Shown in pieces: positions 45,314-55,126 of a stretch of 64,000 bases of DNA; the stretch's first letter is position 1, and each line of letters starts with the position of its first letter. The notes under the pieces are model-generated. The model had not been told where the DNA came from. It searched no databases and saw only the letters and a program-made list of their open reading frames with translations. The translations under genes were made by a program, and so were the position numbers. Source of the stretch: Streptococcus suis. Lineage in GTDB: Bacteria > Bacillota > Bacilli > Lactobacillales > Streptococcaceae. The DNA is taken from positions 1 through 64,000 of the forward strand of contig NZ_POJD01000204.1 of the NCBI RefSeq assembly GCF_002960445.1, given 5' to 3'.

Positions 45314-46543
45314 ATGTCACATCATCCAATCCATGTGTTTTCAGAAATTGGTAAACTGAAAAAAGTTATGCTACATAGGCCAGGTAAGGAAATCGAGAAC
45401 TTGATGCCTGACCACTTGGAGCGTTTATTATTTGATGATATTCCCTTCCTAGAAGATGCTCAGAGGGAACACGATGCCTTTGCGCAAGCCCTTCGTGACG
45501 AAGGAGTTGAGGTGCTCTATCTGGAGCAATTGGTCGCTGAATCACTGGTAACACCTGAAATTCGTGAGCAATTTATCGATGAGTATCTTGATGAAGCAAA
45601 TATCCGTGGGCGAGCTACTAAGAAAGCTATTCGTAAGCTCTTGCTAGCTATTGAGGATAACAAGGAGTTAGTAGAAAAAACCATGGCTGGTGTTCAAAAG
45701 GCAGAACTGCCACCGGTTCCAGCTGATGAAAAAGGGTTGACAGATTTGGTCGAATCATCCTACCCATTTGCCATTGATCCAATGCCGAACCTTTACTTCA
45801 CAAGGGATCCATTTGCAACCGTTGGTAATGCGGTATCACTCAACCATATGTATGCTGAAACCCGCAACCGTGAAACCCTCTACGGTAAGTATATCTTCAC
45901 CTATCACCCAGACTATGCTGGAAAGGTTCCTTTGGTTTATAACCGTGATGAGACGACTCGTATAGAAGGTGGAGATGAGTTAATTCTTTCCAAAGATTTG
46001 TTGGCAGTGGGTATTTCCCAACGGACAGATGCTGCCTCTATCGAAAAACTATTAGTTAATATTTTTGAACGGGGCGTTGGCTTCAAGAAAGTTTTAGCCT
46101 TTGAGTTTGCAAACAGTCGCAAGTTTATGCACTTGGATACTGTCTTTACCATGGTGGATTATGACAAGTTTACTATTCACCCTGAAATAGAAGGAACCCT
46201 CCGTGTCTTCTCTGTGACCTATGAAAATGAAACCCTCCATATCGAAGAAGAACATGGGGATTTGGCAGAAGTTCTGGCTAGCAATTTAGGTTTAGAAAAA
46301 GTTGAGCTCATCCGTTGTGGTGGTGATAATATCGTTGCAGCAGGTCGTGAGCAGTGGAATGATGGCTCCAATACCCTGACCATTGCACCAGGTGTGGTTG
46401 TGGTATACAAACGCAATACCATTACCAATGCTATTTTGGAATCTAAGGGTCTTCGTTTGATTAAGGTCAGCGGAAGCGAATTGGTACGCGGTCGTGGTGG
46501 ACCACGTTGTATGTCTATGCCATTTGAACGGGAAGACCTCTAA
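45314..46543 (+). CDS. arcA: Arginine deiminase
   Basis: 409 aa. Converts L-arginine to citrulline and ammonia. Active-site motifs: [14 protein letters not shown] near 156-169, RIEGGDEL near 217, the His in [10 protein letters not shown] near 272, and the catalytic cysteine in [10 protein letters not shown] near the C-terminus. First gene of the arcABC operon that yields ATP and raises pH; linked to acid tolerance in S. suis. arcB follows 39 bp later with its own ribosome binding site. Confidence 0.97.
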   Translation: MSHHPIHVFSEIGKLKKVMLHRPGKEIENLMPDHLERLLFDDIPFLEDAQREHDAFAQALRDEGVEVLYLEQLVAESLVTPEIREQFIDEYLDEANIRGRATKKAIRKLLLAIEDNKELVEKTMAGVQKAELPPVPADEKGLTDLVESSYPFAIDPMPNLYFTRDPFATVGNAVSLNHMYAETRNRETLYGKYIFTYHPDYAGKVPLVYNRDETTRIEGGDELILSKDLLAVGISQRTDAASIEKLLVNIFERGVGFKKVLAFEFANSRKFMHLDTVFTMVDYDKFTIHPEIEGTLRVFSVTYENETLHIEEEHGDLAEVLASNLGLEKVELIRCGGDNIVAAGREQWNDGSNTLTIAPGVVVVYKRNTITNAILESKGLRLIKVSGSELVRGRGGPRCMSMPFEREDL

Positions 46544-46582
46544 GAAGAGGAATGAGTTAAACAGAAACATAGGAGAAAAACA

Positions 46583-47596
46583 ATGACAAACATTTTTAAA
46601 GGCAGACACTTCCTTGCAGAAAAAGATTTTACTCGTGCAGAGTTAGAATGGTTGATTGATTTTTCAGCACATTTGAAAGATTTGAAAAAACGCAACATTC
46701 CTCATCGCTACTTGGAAGGTAAAAACATTGCTCTCTTGTTTGAAAAAACATCCACTCGTACCCGTGCCGCCTTCACAGTAGCCTCCATTGACCTTGGTGC
46801 CCATCCAGAATATCTTGGTGCCAATGACATCCAGCTTGGCAAGAAAGAATCGACTGAAGATACAGCTAAGGTTTTGGGACGTATGTTCGATGGCATTGAA
46901 TTCCGTGGTTTCAGTCAAAAAATGGTAGAAGAATTGGCAGAATTCTCTGGTGTGCCAGTATGGAATGGGTTGACAGATGCATGGCACCCAACTCAAATGT
47001 TGGCTGACTACTTGACTGTCAAAGAAAACTTTGGCAAATTGGAAGGTTTGACCTTGGTTTATTGTGGTGATGGCCGTAACAACGTTGCCAACTCACTGTT
47101 GGTAACAGGTGCCATCCTGGGTGTCAATGTTCATATCTTCTCACCAAAAGAACTCTTCCCTGATGAAACAGTAGTGGCATTGGCAGAAGGCTTTGCCAAA
47201 GAAAGCGGAGCACGTGTTCTCATTACTGACAATGCTGATGAAGCAGTCAAAGGAGCAGATGTTCTCTATACAGACGTTTGGGTATCCATGGGTGAGGAAG
47301 ACAAATTCGCAGAACGCGTTGCCCTCTTGAAACCATACCAAGTGAATATGGAATTGGTGAAAAAAGCAGAAAACGACAATCTTATCTTCCTACACTGCTT
47401 ACCTGCCTTCCATGATACAAATACTGTTTATGGTAAAGATGTTGCTGAAAAATTCGGCGTAGAAGAAATGGAAGTAACAGACGAAGTATTTCGCAGCAAG
47501 TATGCTCGTCACTTCGACCAGGCTGAAAACCGTATGCACACAATTAAAGCGGTTATGGCAGCGACTTTGGGGGATCCATTTGTTCCACGTGTGTAA
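46583..47596 (+). CDS. arcB: Ornithine carbamoyltransferase, catabolic
   Basis: 337 aa. In this pathway it splits citrulline into ornithine and carbamoyl phosphate. The carbamoyl-phosphate loop is [12 protein letters not shown] near 52-63; [10 protein letters not shown] near 131 and [11 protein letters not shown] near 270 complete the site. Standard length for the catabolic enzyme. Between arcB and arcC lies a hairpin with a short T tract that could reduce read-through. Confidence 0.97.
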   Translation: MTNIFKGRHFLAEKDFTRAELEWLIDFSAHLKDLKKRNIPHRYLEGKNIALLFEKTSTRTRAAFTVASIDLGAHPEYLGANDIQLGKKESTEDTAKVLGRMFDGIEFRGFSQKMVEELAEFSGVPVWNGLTDAWHPTQMLADYLTVKENFGKLEGLTLVYCGDGRNNVANSLLVTGAILGVNVHIFSPKELFPDETVVALAEGFAKESGARVLITDNADEAVKGADVLYTDVWVSMGEEDKFAERVALLKPYQVNMELVKKAENDNLIFLHCLPAFHDTNTVYGKDVAEKFGVEEMEVTDEVFRSKYARHFDQAENRMHTIKAVMAATLGDPFVPRV

Positions 47597-47617
47597 AATC
47601 TAGTCATCGCACCTCCT

Positions 47618-47643
47618 GGGGGCTTGTACCCGGCCCCCTTTTA
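47618..47643 (+). terminator. Weak terminator or attenuator between arcB and arcC
   Basis: GGGGGC (47618-47623) pairs with GCCCCC (47633-47638), 9-nt loop, followed by TTTT. The very GC-rich stem stands out in this AT-rich region. It may adjust the arcC level relative to arcAB. Confidence 0.6.
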
Positions 47644-47697
47644 TGGAGTTGAAAATGTAAGCGATTTCTAACTGAAAGAGAGGCGAAAACATAAGAT

Positions 47698-48645
47698 ATG
47701 ACCAATCGTAAAATTGTAGTAGCCTTGGGTGGCAATGCTATTTTATCTTCCGACCCATCGGCTAAAGCCCAAAAGGAAGCCTTGGTACAAACTGCCAAGC
47801 ACCTTGTTAAACTAATCAAAAATGGTGACGACTTGATCATCACGCATGGTAATGGTCCTCAAGTCGGAAACCTCTTGCTCCAAAACCTGGCAGCTGATTC
47901 AGAAAAGAACCCAGCTTTTCCACTGGATAGCTTGGTCGCTATGACAGAAGGATCTATTGGTTTCTGGTTACAAAATGCCTTGGAAAATGAATTGATCAAG
48001 GAAGGCATTGAAAAGGATGTAGCTTCCGTCGTTACCCAGGTTATTGTTGATAAAAATGACCCAGCCTTTGAGAATTTGACCAAACCTATCGGACCATTCT
48101 ACACAGAGGAAGAAGCCAAAGCAGAAGCTGAAAAGACTGGCGCAACCTTTAAAGAAGATGCTGGTCGTGGCTGGCGTAAAGTCGTGGCTTCGCCAAAACC
48201 AGTAGGTATTAAGGAAATAGGTACCATTCGTACCCTTCTCAATGCAGGTGAAGTTGTCGTAGCTGCTGGTGGTGGAGGTATTCCAGTAGTCCAAGAAGCA
48301 GACGGTACTCTTACCGGCGTGGAAGCAGTTATCGATAAGGACTTTGCTTCCCAATGTTTGGCAGAATTGGTTGATGCAGACCTATTTATTGTCTTGACAG
48401 GCGTAGACTATGTCTTTGTTAACTACAACAAACCGGACCAAGAAAAATTAGAAACTGTTACCGTAGCTGAATTGGAAGAATACATCAAACAAAACCAATT
48501 CGCACCTGGTTCAATGCTTCCGAAAGTAGAAGCAGCCATTGCATTTGTAAACCATAAACCGCAATCAAAAGCAGTCATTACTTCGCTTGAAAACTTAGGA
48601 GCCTTGATTGAATCTGATAGCGGTACGATTATTGTGAAAGAGTAA
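47698..48645 (+). CDS. arcC: Carbamate kinase
   Basis: 315 aa amino acid kinase. Makes ATP, CO2 and ammonia from carbamoyl phosphate and [13 protein letters not shown] at ~6-15, [12 protein letters not shown] near 49-60, [16 protein letters not shown] near 158-173, [10 protein letters not shown] near 203. Third gene of the deiminase pathway. The ribosome binding site is GAGAGG at a slightly long spacing. arcD follows after ~250 bp. Confidence 0.96.
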   Translation: MTNRKIVVALGGNAILSSDPSAKAQKEALVQTAKHLVKLIKNGDDLIITHGNGPQVGNLLLQNLAADSEKNPAFPLDSLVAMTEGSIGFWLQNALENELIKEGIEKDVASVVTQVIVDKNDPAFENLTKPIGPFYTEEEAKAEAEKTGATFKEDAGRGWRKVVASPKPVGIKEIGTIRTLLNAGEVVVAAGGGGIPVVQEADGTLTGVEAVIDKDFASQCLAELVDADLFIVLTGVDYVFVNYNKPDQEKLETVTVAELEEYIKQNQFAPGSMLPKVEAAIAFVNHKPQSKAVITSLENLGALIESDSGTIIVKE

Positions 48646-48897
48646 GAGTTCTTTTATTGATGGATTTGGGGAGTAGGGAAGAAATGGATGGTTAGAGAAA
48701 ATGGCTGACCAATAAGTATATCCCTTTAGATTTTCAAGGTCCTCCCCCTTCCATTCATTCTATCAAGTATCTATCTATAAGCAATGTTTTCAGACGATAC
48801 TCTGAAAGAGATGGCAATCTCTTGAAGATAGGTGGATATTTGATAAGGTCATTGTGGATATAATTTCACTAAAAAAATATTATAGGAGGTTTTTGCG

Positions 48898-50400
48898 ATG
48901 AGCGAAAAAGTGAAAAAAGGCTTTAAGATGCCTTCATCATATTCTATTTTGATGCTCATTATTGCCTTTATGGCAGTTATGACATGGGTTATTCCAGCTG
49001 GTCAGTATGAAAAAGATGAAGCTGGAAAATATATTACAGGCACTTACCAAGCAGTGGCTCAAAATCCGCAGGGAATTTGGGATATTGTGATGGCGCCAGT
49101 TCGGGCTATGTTGGGGCATGGTGATACTAGCAAGGCTATCGACGTTGCCTTCTTTATTCTGATGGTTGGCTCTTTCTTAGGCGTGGTCAATGAAACCGGT
49201 GCGCTTGATGTGGGGATTGCCTCCATTGTGAAACGCTTCAAGGGCCGCGAGAAAATGTTGATTTACATCCTCATGCCTTTGTTTGCCTTGGGTGGTTCTA
49301 CCTATGGTATGGGTGAGGAAACCATGGCCTTCTTCCCACTCTTAGTTCCTGTTATGATGGCAGTTGGTTTTGATAGTATTACAGGTGTTGCCATTATCTT
49401 GCTGGGTTCTCAAATCGGCTGTTTGGCTTCGACTGTCAACCCATTTGCGACAGGTGTGGCTTCGGATGCAGCAGGGGTTTCCTTGGCAGATGGTATGATA
49501 TGGCGGATTATCTTCTTTATCGTTATTTTGGGCCTGGGTGTGTGGTTCGTTGCCAACTATGCTGAAAAAGTGAAAAACGACCCAACTAAATCCCTGGTTT
49601 ACAAACAACGTGAAGCAGATATGGCTCACTTCAATGTCAACACATCTGAAGAAGTCAATGCTGTCTTAACGCCTGCTCAAAAACGTGTTCTTTGGGTCTT
49701 CGTCTTGACTTTTGTTGTCATGATTTGTAGCTTTATTCCTTGGGAAGACTTGGGTGTTTCTGTCTTTGCAGATTTTAATACCTGGTTGCTTGGTCTGCCA
49801 GGAATCGGTCAAGTGATTGGTAGTTCAGCCTATCCATTTGGCTGGTGGTATTTCCCTGAAGGAGCTATGCTCTTTGCAGTAGCAGGTGTCTTGGTCGGTA
49901 TTGTTTATGGCATGGACGAAGCGCGTCTGGTCAAGGCCTTTATGAATGGTGCGGCGGACTTGCTCAGTGTTGCCCTTATCTGTGCGGTGGCGCGTGGTAT
50001 TCAAGTCATCATGAATGACGGTATGATTACGGCGACTATTCTACACTGGGGTGAAGTTGGCTTGCAAGGTTTGTCTTCACAAGTCTTCATCATCTTGACC
50101 TATCTCTTCTACCTGCCAATGTCCTTCTTGATTCCATCCACATCTGGTCTTGCAGGGGCATCCATGGGTATCATGGCACCTCTTGGAGAATTTGTCAATG
50201 TGCCAGCTCACTTGATTATCACAGCCTTCCAAGCTGCTTCTGGTGTACTGAACTTAGTTGCACCAACCTCAGGTATTGTAATGGGTGCTTTGGCACTTGG
50301 TCGTGTTGAAATCGGAACTTGGTATAAATTTGTAGGTAAATTGATTGCGGCTATCGTTCTTGCATCAATTGCTATACTTGTCATTGCGACATTCTTCTAA
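48898..50400 (+). CDS. arcD: Arginine/ornithine antiporter (YfcC-type)
   Basis: 500 aa with ~12 membrane helices; YfcC/C4-dicarboxylate-carrier-like family used as ArcD in streptococci. Characteristic stretches are AVMTWVIPAGQYEKDEAGKYI near 24-40, STYGMGEETMAFFPLLVP near 137-154 and IPSTSGLAGASMGIMAPL near the C-terminal third. It exchanges external arginine for ornithine. Ribosome binding site AGGAGG. The 250-bp leader suggests its own promoter, but none is strong. Confidence 0.9.
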   Translation: MSEKVKKGFKMPSSYSILMLIIAFMAVMTWVIPAGQYEKDEAGKYITGTYQAVAQNPQGIWDIVMAPVRAMLGHGDTSKAIDVAFFILMVGSFLGVVNETGALDVGIASIVKRFKGREKMLIYILMPLFALGGSTYGMGEETMAFFPLLVPVMMAVGFDSITGVAIILLGSQIGCLASTVNPFATGVASDAAGVSLADGMIWRIIFFIVILGLGVWFVANYAEKVKNDPTKSLVYKQREADMAHFNVNTSEEVNAVLTPAQKRVLWVFVLTFVVMICSFIPWEDLGVSVFADFNTWLLGLPGIGQVIGSSAYPFGWWYFPEGAMLFAVAGVLVGIVYGMDEARLVKAFMNGAADLLSVALICAVARGIQVIMNDGMITATILHWGEVGLQGLSSQVFIILTYLFYLPMSFLIPSTSGLAGASMGIMAPLGEFVNVPAHLIITAFQAASGVLNLVAPTSGIVMGALALGRVEIGTWYKFVGKLIAAIVLASIAILVIATFF

Positions 50401-50515
50401 TTGAAATTCTGGGTCGGATTTTGTCCAAATACAGATGAAATCTGGCTCAGTTTTTCCATTTGTGATAGAATGAAAACAGAAAGAACTATATTTTAATCTG
50501 TTGAAAGGAGTAACA

Positions 50516-51856
50516 ATGGAAACAAGTTTTATTCAAACTACTCATCAGGAAGAGTGTGTCCAGGCTATTAAAGATTTGGTTGCTTTTCCATCTGTCCTGC
50601 ATGAAGGTCAAAACCAAACACCATTTGGTCAGGCTATTCAGGATGTCTTGGAACACACCTTAGCCATGACGGAGAAGATGGGCTTTACTACCTATCTGGA
50701 TCCAGAAGGCTATTATGGCTATGCAGAAATTGGTCAAGGGAAAGACTTGCTGGCTGTTCTCTGTCATTTGGATGTCGTACCAGCTGGTGATCTCAAGCAA
50801 TGGAACACACCGCCTTTTGAAGCAGTCGTAAAAGATGGCTTCCTGATTGGTCGCGGTGTCCAAGACGATAAGGGACCATCTATGGCAGCTCTCTTTGCGG
50901 TCAAGGCTTTGATGGATGCAGGTGTCACTTTTACCAAACGCATTCGCTTTATTTTTGGTACCGATGAAGAAACACTTTGGCGCTGCATGAACCGCTACAA
51001 TCAACTAGAAGAAGTAGCGACCATGGGCTTTGCACCAGATTCCTCCTTCCCCTTGACATATGCGGAAAAAGGCTTGTTACAAGCCAAATTGCATGGACCA
51101 GGCCACCCTTGTCTGAGTATCGAAGCGGGAACTGCCTATAATGTTGTACCTGCTAAGGCTAGCTATTCAGGCCACTTATTAGCTGGGGTCATGGCAGAGT
51201 TGGACCAGCTGGGCTTTGATTATGAAAGCAATGATGATCAGGTGACCGTTCTGGGTATTTCTCGGCACGCCAAGGATGCGGCAGAGGGTGTCAATGCCAT
51301 CGTACGTTTGGCTAAGGCCTTGGACAAATTTGAAGACCATCCGACTTTAAACTTTATTGTCAATGCTATTGGAGAAGATGCCACAGGCTTCAAGCTGTTT
51401 GGCGATGTAACTGATGAACCGTCAGGTACCTTGAGTTTCAATATTGCAGGTCTGACCATCAATGCCAAGAAATCAGAAATTCGTTTGGACATTCGCATAC
51501 CAGTCACAGCTGACAAGGAAAAATTAGTGGAAACCTTACAAGCCAAGGCTCAGGAATGTGGTCTGACCTATGAAGAATATGACTACTTGGCAGCACTGTA
51601 TGTCCCACTGGATAGCCAGTTGGTATCGACACTGATGTCGGTTTATCAGGATAAGACTGGTGATATAGTCAGTCAGCCAATTTCATCAGGGGGAGCGACT
51701 TTTGCTCGAACTATGCCAAACTGTGTGGCCTTTGGAGCTTGTTTCCCTGACACAGAACAGACGGAACACCAGGAAAATGAACGCATGCCATTGGAAGATT
51801 TGTACAAAACAATGGACATTTACGCGGAAGCTATTTATCGTTTGGCTGCTGAATAA
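50516..51856 (+). CDS. M20-family dipeptidase (PepV-like)
   Basis: 446 aa zinc peptidase. CHLDVVPAGD near residue 80, RGVQDDKGPSMAA near 112-124 and FGTDEETLW near 146 are the M20 metal and catalytic signatures; SSGGATFAR near 393 closes the site. In the arc region of S. suis such a gene follows arcD. It may free arginine or other amino acids from peptides for the pathway; this is inferred from context. ATG 50516 has AAAGGAG upstream. Convergent with argR. Confidence 0.88.
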   Translation: METSFIQTTHQEECVQAIKDLVAFPSVLHEGQNQTPFGQAIQDVLEHTLAMTEKMGFTTYLDPEGYYGYAEIGQGKDLLAVLCHLDVVPAGDLKQWNTPPFEAVVKDGFLIGRGVQDDKGPSMAALFAVKALMDAGVTFTKRIRFIFGTDEETLWRCMNRYNQLEEVATMGFAPDSSFPLTYAEKGLLQAKLHGPGHPCLSIEAGTAYNVVPAKASYSGHLLAGVMAELDQLGFDYESNDDQVTVLGISRHAKDAAEGVNAIVRLAKALDKFEDHPTLNFIVNAIGEDATGFKLFGDVTDEPSGTLSFNIAGLTINAKKSEIRLDIRIPVTADKEKLVETLQAKAQECGLTYEEYDYLAALYVPLDSQLVSTLMSVYQDKTGDIVSQPISSGGATFARTMPNCVAFGACFPDTEQTEHQENERMPLEDLYKTMDIYAEAIYRLAAE

Positions 51857-51859
51857 AAG

Positions 51860-51896
51860 AAAAGTTCTCAGATTGTTTGGTCTGAGAACTTTTTCT
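51860..51896. terminator. Bidirectional terminator
   Basis: AAGTTCTCAGA (51862-51872) pairs with TCTGAGAACTT (51881-51891), with A and T tracts outside. Serves both the peptidase gene and argR. Confidence 0.85.
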
Positions 51897-51913
51897 ATCT
51901 GACAGCTTTTTAA

Positions 51914-52387
51914 TCAAGCCTTGCTAAAGAAGAAAGGAGGGGCATACTGTTTGAGGTACTCAAAACAAGACTGGGCACTTTCATTATCCTCACAGATAAT
52001 CAAGCAGACATCATCGCCACAAACTGTCGCGATGATTTCAGGGATTTCCATTGCATCCAAAATAGAGCCAAAGGAATTGGCCAGACCAGGCAGGGCTTTC
52101 AAGATGACCTGATGCTGAACAGGCTTGAGCATGACCAAGGCATCTTCCATATAGAGCCGAAGGCGTTTTTCCCAGCGACTTGGAGCAATGGGGTTGATGA
52201 CATAATGAGAAGAATCGTCTTCATTGACCTTGACCAAATTGAGCATCTTGATGTCGCGGGATAGGGTTGACTGGGTGACAGTTACACCGTTCAAATTGAG
52301 GAGTTCTTGTAGTTCTTGTTGGGTATGGATTTTTTTCTCCATAACCAAGGACAAAATCAATTGGTGACGACTTTCAATCTTGTTCAT
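51914..52387 (-). CDS. argR: Arginine repressor ArgR/AhrC family
   Basis: 157 aa. N-terminal winged helix with [28 protein letters not shown] near 22-49. The C-terminal hexamerisation and arginine-binding domain includes [11 protein letters not shown] near 125, keeping the acidic pair expected for arginine contact. Lies at the end of the arc region, divergent in orientation from it, and likely controls arc and arginine uptake genes. Ribosome binding site AGGAGG. It follows queA on the same strand after ~80 bp. Confidence 0.92.
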   Translation of the reverse strand: MNKIESRHQLILSLVMEKKIHTQQELQELLNLNGVTVTQSTLSRDIKMLNLVKVNEDDSSHYVINPIAPSRWEKRLRLYMEDALVMLKPVQHQVILKALPGLANSFGSILDAMEIPEIIATVCGDDVCLIICEDNESAQSCFEYLKQYAPPFFFSKA

Positions 52388-52470
52388 AGGAACCTCCTAC
52401 AAATATGGTTGTACACGGAAAATTCAGCAGAAAGTCTTGACTGGATTGGCCATGGACAAGGAAAGTGTCG

Positions 52471-53499
52471 CTATTGAAGAAACATAGCATCTCCAAAACT
52501 GAAGAAGCGGTAGCCTTCTTCAACAGCGTGTTTATAGGCTTCTAAGACAAATTCTCGGCCAGCAAAGGCAGATACCAGCATGACCAGAGTTGATTTGGGT
52601 AGGTGGAAATTGGTTGAAAAGGCATCAACGATGCGGAATTCATAGCCTGGCTTGATGAAAATATTTGTCCAGCCAGCATCAGCTTCTAAGCGACCATCAA
52701 ACTTATTCCCAATCGTTTCTAAGGTTCGAATAGATGTTGTCCCCACTGCTACAATCCGACCGCCTGCAGCCTTGACTTGATTGAGGGTCTGGGCTGCTTC
52801 AGCAGATAGGGTGTAAAATTCCGAATGCATTTCATGTTCATCAAGATTGTCGACCGAAACAGGTCGGAAGGTGCCAAGACCGACATGAAGGGTTAGATAA
52901 ACTAATTTCACTCCCTTTGCCTCAATCTTCTCAAGTAATTCTTGGGTGAAATGCAGTCCAGCAGTTGGGGCTGCGGCAGAGCCGTTTTCTTTGGCATAGA
53001 CAGTTTGATAGCGCTCGCGGTCTTCCAATTTCTCGTGAATGTAAGGCGGAAGGGGCATTTCGCCTAAGCTTTCCAAAACTTCAAGGAAAATACCATCATA
53101 GGTGAACTCAACAATTCGTCCACCGTGTTCCAATTCTTCAATGATAGTGGCTGTCAATCTTCCATCACCAAAGGCAACCGTGGTACCGACTTTCAGGCGT
53201 TTGGCTGGCTTAGCAAGGACTTCCCACTGGTCACCTTGGGTATTTTTCAACAGTAATAGCTCCACATGGCCATTGGTTTCTGGCTTGTATCCGTAGAGGC
53301 GAGCAGGGAGCACGCGCGTGTTGTTCATGACCAGAGCATCACCAGGGTTTAGCTGGTCAATGATGTGGTCGAAGTGGCTGTCGACCATGGTTTTCTTTTG
53401 GTGGTCGAGGATGAGTAGGCGAGAGCTGTCACGCTTCTCAAGTGGGACTTGGGCAATCAGTTCTTCAGGTAATTCAAAATCAAAATCTGCGGTATTCAT
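52471..53499 (-). CDS. queA: S-adenosylmethionine:tRNA ribosyltransferase-isomerase
   Basis: 342 aa. Makes epoxyqueuosine from preQ1 in the wobble position of Asp/Asn/His/Tyr tRNAs. Family stretches: [26 protein letters not shown] at the N-terminus, [12 protein letters not shown] near 57-69, [14 protein letters not shown] near 175-188 and [14 protein letters not shown] near 197-210. Full length. The start has AGGAGAAC upstream and lies 12 bp after the stop of a 54-aa membrane protein gene, suggesting co-transcription. Confidence 0.95.
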   Translation of the reverse strand: MNTADFDFELPEELIAQVPLEKRDSSRLLILDHQKKTMVDSHFDHIIDQLNPGDALVMNNTRVLPARLYGYKPETNGHVELLLLKNTQGDQWEVLAKPAKRLKVGTTVAFGDGRLTATIIEELEHGGRIVEFTYDGIFLEVLESLGEMPLPPYIHEKLEDRERYQTVYAKENGSAAAPTAGLHFTQELLEKIEAKGVKLVYLTLHVGLGTFRPVSVDNLDEHEMHSEFYTLSAEAAQTLNQVKAAGGRIVAVGTTSIRTLETIGNKFDGRLEADAGWTNIFIKPGYEFRIVDAFSTNFHLPKSTLVMLVSAFAGREFVLEAYKHAVEEGYRFFSFGDAMFLQ

Positions 53500-53511
53500 G
53501 TGTTCTCCTGT

Positions 53512-53676
53512 TTAAATTAGTATTAAAAAATAGACGAGCAGGCCAAATGGAAGCAATAACAAGGGCAGACCAATTGAGAAAAAGATTATTTTTAGTGTTC
53601 TCGAATTGGTGATGAGATAGCCTGCCAGGCAATTCAGAATACCGAGAAAGAATAGGTATATAAGTACATTTGTCAT
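53512..53676 (-). CDS. Small membrane protein upstream of queA (leaderless)
   Basis: 54 aa: MTNVLIYLFFLGILNCLAGY, a short polar hinge (LITNSRTLK), then a long hydrophobic segment rich in L, I and F. Two membrane helices are predicted (~4-22 and ~30-53). I do not recognise a family. On the minus strand an extended -10 element TGGTATAAT (TATAAT at 53688-53683) ends 6 nt before the ATG, so transcription should start at the start codon. queA follows after 12 bp. Confidence 0.6.
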   Translation of the reverse strand: MTNVLIYLFFLGILNCLAGYLITNSRTLKIIFFSIGLPLLLLPFGLLVYFLILI

Positions 53677-53786
53677 ACTTTCATTATACCATAGTTGTAT
53701 TCCTAAGTCTTGGTGGACGAGAAAGAGTTAGCAATAATTTTCTAATTTATTATACTAATATTGGTAAAAAATATAATGTGAAAGGC

Positions 53787-53871
53787 TTGACAAAAATTGG
53801 TCTATACCATATAATAGAATTATAAAATCGGTCTATACCATATAATAGAATTATAAAATCGGTCTATACCA
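53787..53871 (+). promoter_or_regulatory. nagB promoter with three NagR-type operators
   Basis: TTGACA (53787-53792), a 17-bp spacer, TATAAT (53810-53815). The GntR/NagR-type box GGTCTATACC occurs three times, starting at 53799, 53830 and 53861, exactly 31 bp apart. The first lies in the promoter spacer, and the 31-bp unit including TATAAT is duplicated. Repression relieved by amino sugar phosphate is the expected control. Confidence 0.8.
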
Positions 53872-53888
53872 AAAAAGGAGAAATAAGA

Positions 53889-54593
53889 ATGAAAGTTCAT
53901 ATCGTTAAGAACCAAGTGGAAGGGGCAGCTATTGCCTTTGATATTCTCAAACAGAAATTAGCAGCTGGTGCGCAAGTTCTTGGCTTGGCAACAGGTTCTA
54001 GCCCAATCGAATTTTATAAACAGATTCGTGAGAGTGACTTGGACTTTTCTGAGGTGACATCAGTTAACTTAGATGAGTATGTCGGCTTAGGTGAAGACAG
54101 TGACCAATCCTATGTTTATTTTATGAAAGAACATCTCTTTAATGCCAAACCATTCAAGGAAAACTATTTACCAAATGGTCTGGCTGCTGATCTTGATGCG
54201 GAGTTGGAGCGTTACAATGCCATCTTGGAAAACCATCCAGTTGATTTCCAAATCCTTGGAATTGGTCGGAATGGTCACATCGGCTTTAACGAACCAGGTG
54301 CTTCTTTTGACGGAATTGCCCGCGTTGTCGATTTGGCGCCATCAACCATCGAAGCCAACGCCCGCTTCTTTGAAAATCCAGAAGATGTTCCAAAACAAGC
54401 TATCTCGATGGGTATTGCTAACATCCTATCTGCCAAAACCATTGTTCTCATGGCCTATGGTCCTGAAAAAGCTGACGCCATTAAGGCGACAGTGGAAGGA
54501 CCAGTGACGGAGCAAGTTCCAGCAAGCGTCCTTCAAAACCATGAAGATGTTGTCCTTATTATCGATGAAGCGGCAGCAAGTAAATTAGCATAA
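53889..54593 (+). CDS. nagB: Glucosamine-6-phosphate deaminase
   Basis: 234 aa. Converts GlcN6P to fructose-6-phosphate and ammonia. [12 protein letters not shown] near 33-44, VNLDEYVGL near 58-66 (catalytic Asp), [14 protein letters not shown] near 125-138. Short form without the allosteric extension of E. coli NagB, as usual in Firmicutes. It stands alone under a strong promoter with three tandem NagR-type operators. Ribosome binding site AAAGGAG. Confidence 0.95.
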   Translation: MKVHIVKNQVEGAAIAFDILKQKLAAGAQVLGLATGSSPIEFYKQIRESDLDFSEVTSVNLDEYVGLGEDSDQSYVYFMKEHLFNAKPFKENYLPNGLAADLDAELERYNAILENHPVDFQILGIGRNGHIGFNEPGASFDGIARVVDLAPSTIEANARFFENPEDVPKQAISMGIANILSAKTIVLMAYGPEKADAIKATVEGPVTEQVPASVLQNHEDVVLIIDEAAASKLA

Positions 54594-54618
54594 TAGACAA
54601 AACCACTTTATATGAATG

Positions 54619-54668
54619 AACCCGCTGAAAACTTCATGTTAATGCCTTTTCGGTGGGTCTATTTTTGT
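54619..54668 (+). terminator. Probable terminator of nagB
   Basis: AACCCGCTGAAAA and TTTTCGGTGGGTC form an imperfect stem with a long loop, followed by TATTTTTG. Confidence 0.55.
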
Positions 54669-54848
54669 AGTCTGATCGAATAGCTATGGCCTACTGTCTA
54701 AGTCACATTCACTAAACAGCGCAAGTTGGGAGGTGAAAACTTATGCAGATAGTTTTCTGAAACTTGTTTTGCTACCCTTGATAGTCAGCCAAGCAGCAGA
54801 ACGAATTGCGGAGTGGCTAATTTGTAAGTGGCAAAACAAATGCGACAA

Positions 54849-55009
54849 TCAATCATTTATTTTTCCTTTTATTACTTTGTTAACTCGCTTGGCCGTACCT
54901 TGCATAAGTAACTTGCTTCGCAAGTAATATCTACAACCTTGTACTATCAATCGACAGTACAAGCAACCTTCAGCTCGTTGCCTCGTACTAAAAGTAAACT
55001 AAATGACCG
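54849..55009 (+). repeat. Palindrome-rich repeat element, copy C
   Basis: About 160 bp in the same orientation as copy A, with the same ends (CTTTTATTAC at 54867-54876; GTACTAAAAG...AAACTAAATGAC at 54985-55007). It shares the AACTCGCTTGGCCGTAC block, the ACTTGC-TTC-GCAAGT hairpin (54911-54925) and a stem equivalent to 6455-6480, with paired changes in the stem. The surrounding 54594-55126 holds no convincing gene. Confidence 0.75.
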
Positions 55010-55040
55010 TCACTTAGCCTGAGTGCCTTGAGCAAGCACA

Positions 55041-55074
55041 AAAAATACCCATGGCGACCACCGTGGGTATTTTT
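55041..55074. terminator. Bidirectional terminator
   Basis: AAAAATACCCA-GG pairs with CC-TGGGTATTTTT around a 6-nt loop, beside the 3' end of the glutathionyl-hydroquinone reductase gene. Confidence 0.8.
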
Positions 55075-55126
55075 CTTATGCTTAGTTTTCTGAATTTTTA
55101 AGCTCGGTTAGTGAACACATTTGTTC

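Noticed and set aside
54733..54927. 64-aa ORF downstream of nagB
   Set aside because: It runs into repeat copy C, and I recognise no family; it looks like chance coding.
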